From Chitinophagaceae bacterium (GTDB lineage: Bacteria > Bacteroidota > Bacteroidia > Chitinophagales > Chitinophagaceae): 64,000 nt of DNA. Made by a program: the position numbers and the translations under genes. Each line of letters begins with the position of its first letter. The first letter of the stretch is position 1. Positions 60,001 to 64,000 of the stretch are shown here, piece after piece. The notes under the pieces were generated by a model. The model did not search any database. It worked only from the letters and a program-made list of their open reading frames with translations, and was not told the origin of the DNA. The DNA lies in NCBI GenBank assembly GCA_016787085.1, contig JAEUVJ010000053.1:186001-250000 (forward strand). Direction: 5' to 3'.

Positions 60001-60203
60001 GCACAAAAGTTTTAAGAGTTTCGGAAAAAAATAATTAATAGCATCCAGTCGGATACGGAATTTTCGAAATCAGTCTTTCTTTTGTGATTTTTACAGAGGG
60101 ATCGGGTAGGTGAGGCAAAACTATACAATATTAGTATGCTGGTCAAGTTTCCAATACCGCTTTTTTAAAATTAGAAGATAGCAGCCTGATGTTTTTATCC
60201 GCT

Positions 60204-61043
60204 TTATGAGAAAAGGGATAGCTGGCTGGCTCCTGGTTGGCCTTTTATTCGTGTTTTTACGATTCCTGCAGGCTGTTTGCCATTGATCCGGAACACCGGG
60301 GTCTCCTGGTATCGTGAAGCTACGATGATCGCTGTATGGCCGGCCTGTTCGCCGAACAAACGCTGCACCAGTTCCGGCGAATTGTTGTTCTTTGAAAGGT
60401 GCGAGAGCAAGAGATGGCTTAACTGCTTGCCCCTGTATTTCATGAATAACTCCAGCGCCTGTGTATTGGATAAATGTCCTTTGTTGCTGCTGATACGTTT
60501 TTTTAGATGCACAGGATAGCTCCCTTTGGCCAGCATGTCTTCACAATAGTTGGCTTCCAGGAAAGCCGCATGGCATTGCGGAAAATATTTTTTCATATTC
60601 CGGCAGGCGTACCCGATATCAGTAAAGACGCCAACGTTCACATCGGTAAAGGAAATGATAAAGCTGTAAGGGTCTGCGGCATCATGAGATTTGGAAAATG
60701 GTTTGACAGACAACCGGCCGATAGTGACGGTTTCATCGGGCTGAAAACTTTTCACCAGGTGTTCCTGTACGGGTATATTGCTGTTTTGTAATGTCCCTTC
60801 CGTGATATAGACCGGCATCTGGTATTTTTTGCTGATGGCGGGAATACCGGTGATATGGTCAATATGCTCGTGGGAGACAAAAATGGCTTTCACCAAAGAC
60901 ATACTTAGCCCGAGTTTCTTCATTCTTCTTTCTGTTTCCCGGCAGGAGATGCCCGCATCAATTAATACCGCTTCGGTATCGTTGCCGATGTAATAACAAT
61001 TACCATTGCTCCCCGAGTTGAGTGAACTGATGAATAAAGACAT
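60204..61043 (-). CDS. WalJ/YycJ-like metallo-beta-lactamase-fold hydrolase
   Basis: 279 residues from the Met at 61043 (MSLFISSLNSGSNGNCYYIG); the longer open frame is antisense to the kinase gene. The metal motif is SHEHIDH, with IDAGISCRETERRMKK before it and SHLSKNNNSPEL near 210. This is the WalJ/YycJ branch, reported as 5'-exonuclease or WalKR-linked in Firmicutes; the Bacteroidota role is not established. It is divergent from the PfkB-family kinase. Confidence 0.88.
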   Translation of the reverse strand: MSLFISSLNSGSNGNCYYIGNDTEAVLIDAGISCRETERRMKKLGLSMSLVKAIFVSHEHIDHITGIPAISKKYQMPVYITEGTLQNSNIPVQEHLVKSFQPDETVTIGRLSVKPFSKSHDAADPYSFIISFTDVNVGVFTDIGYACRNMKKYFPQCHAAFLEANYCEDMLAKGSYPVHLKKRISSNKGHLSNTQALELFMKYRGKQLSHLLLSHLSKNNNSPELVQRLFGEQAGHTAIIVASRYQETPVFRINGKQPAGIVKTRIKGQPGASQLSLFS

Positions 61044-61173
61044 ATCACTCAAAAATACGCCAGGGAAGGTAACCGGTGCGGATAAATGATTTTTTCCGGA
61101 CGGCAGCGTTCCAAACAGGGGAGAAAAGTGCGATATTTGAACGGCTTTCTTTTGTAAATGGCCGGCACTTTGT

Positions 61174-62199
61174 ATGCATAAGAAAAAAGTACTTTGTTTC
61201 GGAGAACTCCTGTTCCGCATATCGCCTTCTTCCGCTGAAGACATGGCGGAAAAAAACCCCATGTTGCTGTATGTTGGAGGAGCTGAGGCTAATGTGGCTA
61301 CAGCGCTGGCCGGCTGGAACGTGCCTGTAAAATATTTTACGGCGCTGCCTGATAATTTCATGAGCCGGCATGTGATAGATTATCTTGAGTATAAAGGCAT
61401 CTACACCTCTTCCATACTTTTTTCCGGCAGCAGGATAGGGGTGTATTACCTCGAAAGAGGAGCTGACCTGAAGGGCAGCGTCGTATATGATCGGGAGCAT
61501 TCTTCTTTTTCTGAATTGAAAAGAGGCATGGTGGACTGGGATAAAGTACTCAGGGATGTAGAGTGGCTCAATTTGTCTGCGATCAGTCCGGCCCTTACGG
61601 CCAATGTGGCGGATGTATGCCTGGAAGCTGCCGAGGCCGCTTCACGGAAAAATATTGTGATCTCGTTGGATCTCAATTACCGTTCCCGCTTGTGGAAGTA
61701 CGGCAAACAACCCATTGAGGTGATCCCTGCCATAGCCTCATATTGCGATGTACTGATGGGAAATATCTGGAGTGCAAACAGTTTGCTTGGTACAGCGATT
61801 GATGAGCATATCCATGATAAAAAAAGCAAGCAGGCTTACCTTGATCATGCGACATCAACGGCAAAAGAGATCATGCAGCGGTTCCCGAAATGTAAGACCG
61901 TTGCCAATACATTCCGCTTTGATGGCAAAGACAGCCAGGTAAAATATTATACGGCATTATTCACGGGTGATAAAGCATACAGTTCTCCGGAGTTTTCCTG
62001 TGAGGGTGTAATGGACCGCAGTGGCAGCGGCGATTGTTTTATGGCCGGGCTGATCTATGGTATATACAACCAGCAGGAGCCACAGGAAGTATTGGATTAT
62101 GCGACCGCAGCGGCATTCGGCAAATTGCAGGAGCAGGGAGATGCTACCGGGCAGGATGTACTGACGGTAAAGAAACTCAGGAAGGAAGTGGAAGAATAG
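61174..62199 (+). CDS. kdgK: 2-dehydro-3-deoxygluconokinase-like PfkB sugar kinase
   Basis: 341 residues of the PfkB/ribokinase family. Early VGGAEANVATALAGW binds substrate, and the ATP/catalytic motif GSGDCFMAG holds Asp 287. The pattern fits KDG kinase, making 2-keto-3-deoxy-6-phosphogluconate from sugar-acid breakdown. No kdgA aldolase is present here, so a related sugar acid is possible. It shares its upstream gap with the divergent WalJ-like gene. A YiaK-type sugar-acid dehydrogenase also occurs in this window but far away. Confidence 0.82.
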   Translation: MHKKKVLCFGELLFRISPSSAEDMAEKNPMLLYVGGAEANVATALAGWNVPVKYFTALPDNFMSRHVIDYLEYKGIYTSSILFSGSRIGVYYLERGADLKGSVVYDREHSSFSELKRGMVDWDKVLRDVEWLNLSAISPALTANVADVCLEAAEAASRKNIVISLDLNYRSRLWKYGKQPIEVIPAIASYCDVLMGNIWSANSLLGTAIDEHIHDKKSKQAYLDHATSTAKEIMQRFPKCKTVANTFRFDGKDSQVKYYTALFTGDKAYSSPEFSCEGVMDRSGSGDCFMAGLIYGIYNQQEPQEVLDYATAAAFGKLQEQGDATGQDVLTVKKLRKEVEE

Positions 62200-62335
62200 A
62201 CGCGGGTTTTCGTCTCACAGAAAATTACGGTTGGTAATTAGTTCGTGATAATACGAGCCATTTTGTCCCTTTCAGTAAGGGCAGTTACCATTGCAGGTAT
62301 TCTCCTCTTTTGGTAATTTGCTCTTTGTCCACCTT

Positions 62336-62542
62336 ATGAAAAAACTGTTATCCATTATTTGCTGTGTGCTGTATATGCGCAGTGTGGCCCATTCTTCCAC
62401 AGATATACGTATCTCCTCCCCAAAATCATCAGGAGAAAAAGTTTTGGTCAAAGCAATCAGCGCTATTATCAACCGTGAGGGCAGGAAAAAAGGACCGGTC
62501 AAAAAGGTCAACCTACCTTCGTCCGGATATCCATGGGTATAA
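62336..62542 (+). CDS. small exported peptide candidate
   Basis: 68 residues from the ATG at 62336, with a signal-like N-terminus (KKLLSIICCVLYM). The rest is Ser- and Lys-rich without recognisable motif. The frame is complete but short, so coding is uncertain. Confidence 0.4.
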   Translation: MKKLLSIICCVLYMRSVAHSSTDIRISSPKSSGEKVLVKAISAIINREGRKKGPVKKVNLPSSGYPWV

Positions 62543-62733
62543 ATAAGCGAAGGACAGTATCTTTTGCTTTTGTTCAGCCATTTTACGGCTCTGAGCCATG
62601 TAGAAGCTAAGTTGTCATTTTCCGAAAATGTCTTTCATCTTCCCCGGTTAAAAAAGAGTGCACACGCAGCCTGTTATTTCCGGATGTTAGCGGAAGTGCA
62701 GTGGCTCTGCAAAATAGTAACGAAGAGCAAGTA

Positions 62734-63303
62734 TCACAACTGGGGTGCCAGGCATTCTTTACAGATACCTGCTTCTATCCCTTGTCTTTTTTTCAGTAAT
62801 TGCTCCAGTTCTTCTGCGTTTGCGGCCGGCACAGAGAATTCCATAATATGCCCGTACATGCAGCTTTCATAAAAGGCCTGGTATATAGTCAGGTTGTGGT
62901 ATAAAGGGAGTGCTTCGTAAAAGCTGATATTTGTTTCATCATGACTGGCAAGCACAACAAACCTTACGCCGTTCTCAATACTGCGTTGTTTTTTTATTAA
63001 CGGTAGCCGTAGATAACCACCAAGCTGCATCACTCTCACGTTATGTTCAGCGAAATGTTCTGAATGACGTTCCTTCATAAAGTTAAAACGGAAGTCATGT
63101 TCAGGTGATGTATGCCGGGACAGGTACCTGGTCTTGCCTGTGGAGATCGTGAGTTGCTGCAATACAGGCATATTCTTTTTGTCCATCCATTTTTTTGCAT
63201 AATGCTCCCACGCCGGTATGAATTCATACGGGCCAAGTTGGGTTATGAAAGAAACGAACTGGGTAATGGTATCTTTTTTCATCATTTTTTTTTTAGCAGT
63301 CAT
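62734..63303 (-). CDS. hypothetical protein
   Basis: 189 residues, no signal peptide. The sequence has YLSRHTSPEHDFRFNFMKERHSEH (about 60-83) and NGVRFVVLASHDETN, which suggest a compact alpha/beta fold, possibly of the dimeric alpha-beta barrel type. It starts with a Lys-rich leader, so Met 7 or 8 may be the true start. The family is not recognised. It is close upstream of nothing obvious and is followed by the fasciclin gene on the other side of a short gap. Confidence 0.6.
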   Translation of the reverse strand: MTAKKKMMKKDTITQFVSFITQLGPYEFIPAWEHYAKKWMDKKNMPVLQQLTISTGKTRYLSRHTSPEHDFRFNFMKERHSEHFAEHNVRVMQLGGYLRLPLIKKQRSIENGVRFVVLASHDETNISFYEALPLYHNLTIYQAFYESCMYGHIMEFSVPAANAEELEQLLKKRQGIEAGICKECLAPQL

Positions 63304-63324
63304 AAAAAACGGGAGGCGGATAAC

Positions 63325-63741
63325 TCAGAGAGGAAGGTTCACTGAGTCAACAGAATGGATCACACCGTTGGATCCCTGCATGTCACGGGCCAGTATCTTT
63401 GATCCATTGATACGGACTTCGCCGTCTTTTACTGTTATAGTTACTTCTTTCCCGTTAGCGGTTGGTAGCTTCTGTCCATCTCTGAAATCCTTCAGCAGTT
63501 TTTTGCCTTTCAGTACATGGTAGGAAAGAATATCTGTCAGCCGGTTTTGGTTACCAGCAACTTTTACGAGGTTTTCAAAAGTATCAGGATACGGCAGTTT
63601 ACCAAATGCGAGATTTACAGGAGCCAGCAGGGTGAACGGGCCGACACCATTCAATGTTTCTTCAATACCTGAAGCCTTTACCGCTTTCATCATAATGCTG
63701 AGATTCCTGTCTGTGCTGGCTATTTGTAAAATGGTTGACAT
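63325..63741 (-). CDS. fasciclin-domain protein
   Basis: 138 residues forming one fasciclin (FAS1) domain: MSTILQIASTDRNLSIMMKAVKASG, then GPFTLLAPVNLAFGKLP and SYHVLKGKKLLKDFRDGQKLPTANGKEV, and the end NGVIHSVDSVNLP. FAS1 domains mediate adhesion and are usually exported. No signal peptide or lipobox is visible here, which is odd unless the true start is elsewhere. It ends 21 bases from the hypothetical gene on the same strand. Confidence 0.85.
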   Translation of the reverse strand: MSTILQIASTDRNLSIMMKAVKASGIEETLNGVGPFTLLAPVNLAFGKLPYPDTFENLVKVAGNQNRLTDILSYHVLKGKKLLKDFRDGQKLPTANGKEVTITVKDGEVRINGSKILARDMQGSNGVIHSVDSVNLPL

Positions 63742-63850
63742 GGCAGGTGATTTTTTACAGACAGAATGATCTGCAGGACATGTAATGTAACCTTTATTTG
63801 CCGGATGCTGGTTTATTTATTTGCGTACATGATGATGATGTGACTGCCGT

Positions 63851-63881
63851 AAAAAGAAAAAGAGCCTGTGAAAGGCTCTTA
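63851..63881 (-). terminator. Minus-strand terminator for the RRM gene
   Basis: AAGAGCCT (63860-63867) pairs with AGGCTCTT (63873-63880). On the minus strand a T-rich tract follows. It lies about 23 bases beyond the stop of the partial gene at 63904. Confidence 0.8.
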
Positions 63882-63903
63882 TCCAAAAAAAGGATGACTT
63901 TAT

Positions 63904-64000
63904 TTACCATCTTTTATTATCTGTTCTTGCCGCTTTTTCCCTTGCAACAGATACAGACATCTGGCGGCCTTCAATTTCTTTGTTGTTGAGCCCTTTGATA
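63904..64000 (-). CDS. RRM RNA-binding protein, 3' end only
   Basis: The last 31 codons of a frame that continues past the window edge. The sequence IKGLNNKEIEGRQMSVSVAREK closely follows the end of small RRM-containing (Rbp-type) RNA-binding proteins common in Bacteroidota, where 'LNxxEIxGRxLxVxxARx' closes the fold. The remainder lies outside the window. Confidence 0.75.
   Translation of the reverse strand, partial: IKGLNNKEIEGRQMSVSVAREKAARTDNKRW

Overview
The window reads as chromosome from a member of the Bacteroidota, most likely Chitinophagaceae or a close relative. The pointers are a type IX secretion sorting domain at the end of a large secreted protein, GLPGLI-like, DUF3857, DUF4382 and DUF1684 proteins, LytS/LytTR two-component genes, many lipoproteins and Sec signal peptides, and a textbook Bacteroidota promoter (TTTG, 19 bases, TACCTTTG) ahead of rpsL. 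No rRNA, tRNA, CRISPR array, transposase or integrase was seen.

Layout. 0-5 kb: a secreted GLPGLI-like protein, a TPR protein, then phosphosulfolactate synthase overlapping aroE. 4.6-7.6 kb: a minus-strand run of thioesterase, anti-sigma factor, ECF sigma factor, rdgB and a small protein whose layout resembles HolD. 7.7-9.9 kb: ilvE, then rpsL-rpsG closed by a terminator without fusA. 9.9-20 kb: S9 peptidase, two lipoproteins (one an intradiol-dioxygenase homologue), a histidine kinase/response regulator operon with a DinB-like gene inside it, a SET-domain protein, a transglutaminase-like protein, YceI and META proteins. 20-28 kb: small membrane and secreted proteins, a DUF3857/transglutaminase paralogue pair, and a YiaK-type dehydrogenase.

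27.9-36.4 kb looks accessory. Every gene is on the minus strand, several are visibly AT-rich, and a 323-base repeat with an internal fold-back occurs in two full copies and one deleted copy, each just upstream of a different gene start. A secreted ABM-domain gene is duplicated here, and a remnant of the neighbouring metallo-hydrolase gene accompanies the second copy.

36.6-64 kb returns to housekeeping and metabolism. It holds pyk-pfkA, then a GxxExxY gene flanked on both sides by palindromic 'CACATAG' repeats, prolyl oligopeptidase, an RmlD-like reductase, a CtlX/arginine deiminase pair, a universal stress protein, an amino-acid racemase, hydrolases, a MOSC protein, an M19-like peptidase, an NPP-type phosphodiesterase, a TIR-TM-TPR protein, the T9SS cargo, a WalJ-like metallo-hydrolase divergent from a KDG kinase, a fasciclin-domain protein, and the 3' end of an RRM RNA-binding protein running off the window.

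The strongest candidates for something undescribed are the GxxExxY gene with its repeat arrays and the fold-back repeat family that abuts gene 5' ends. Many start codons were moved inward from the longest open frame where a signal peptide or family N-terminus decided the choice.
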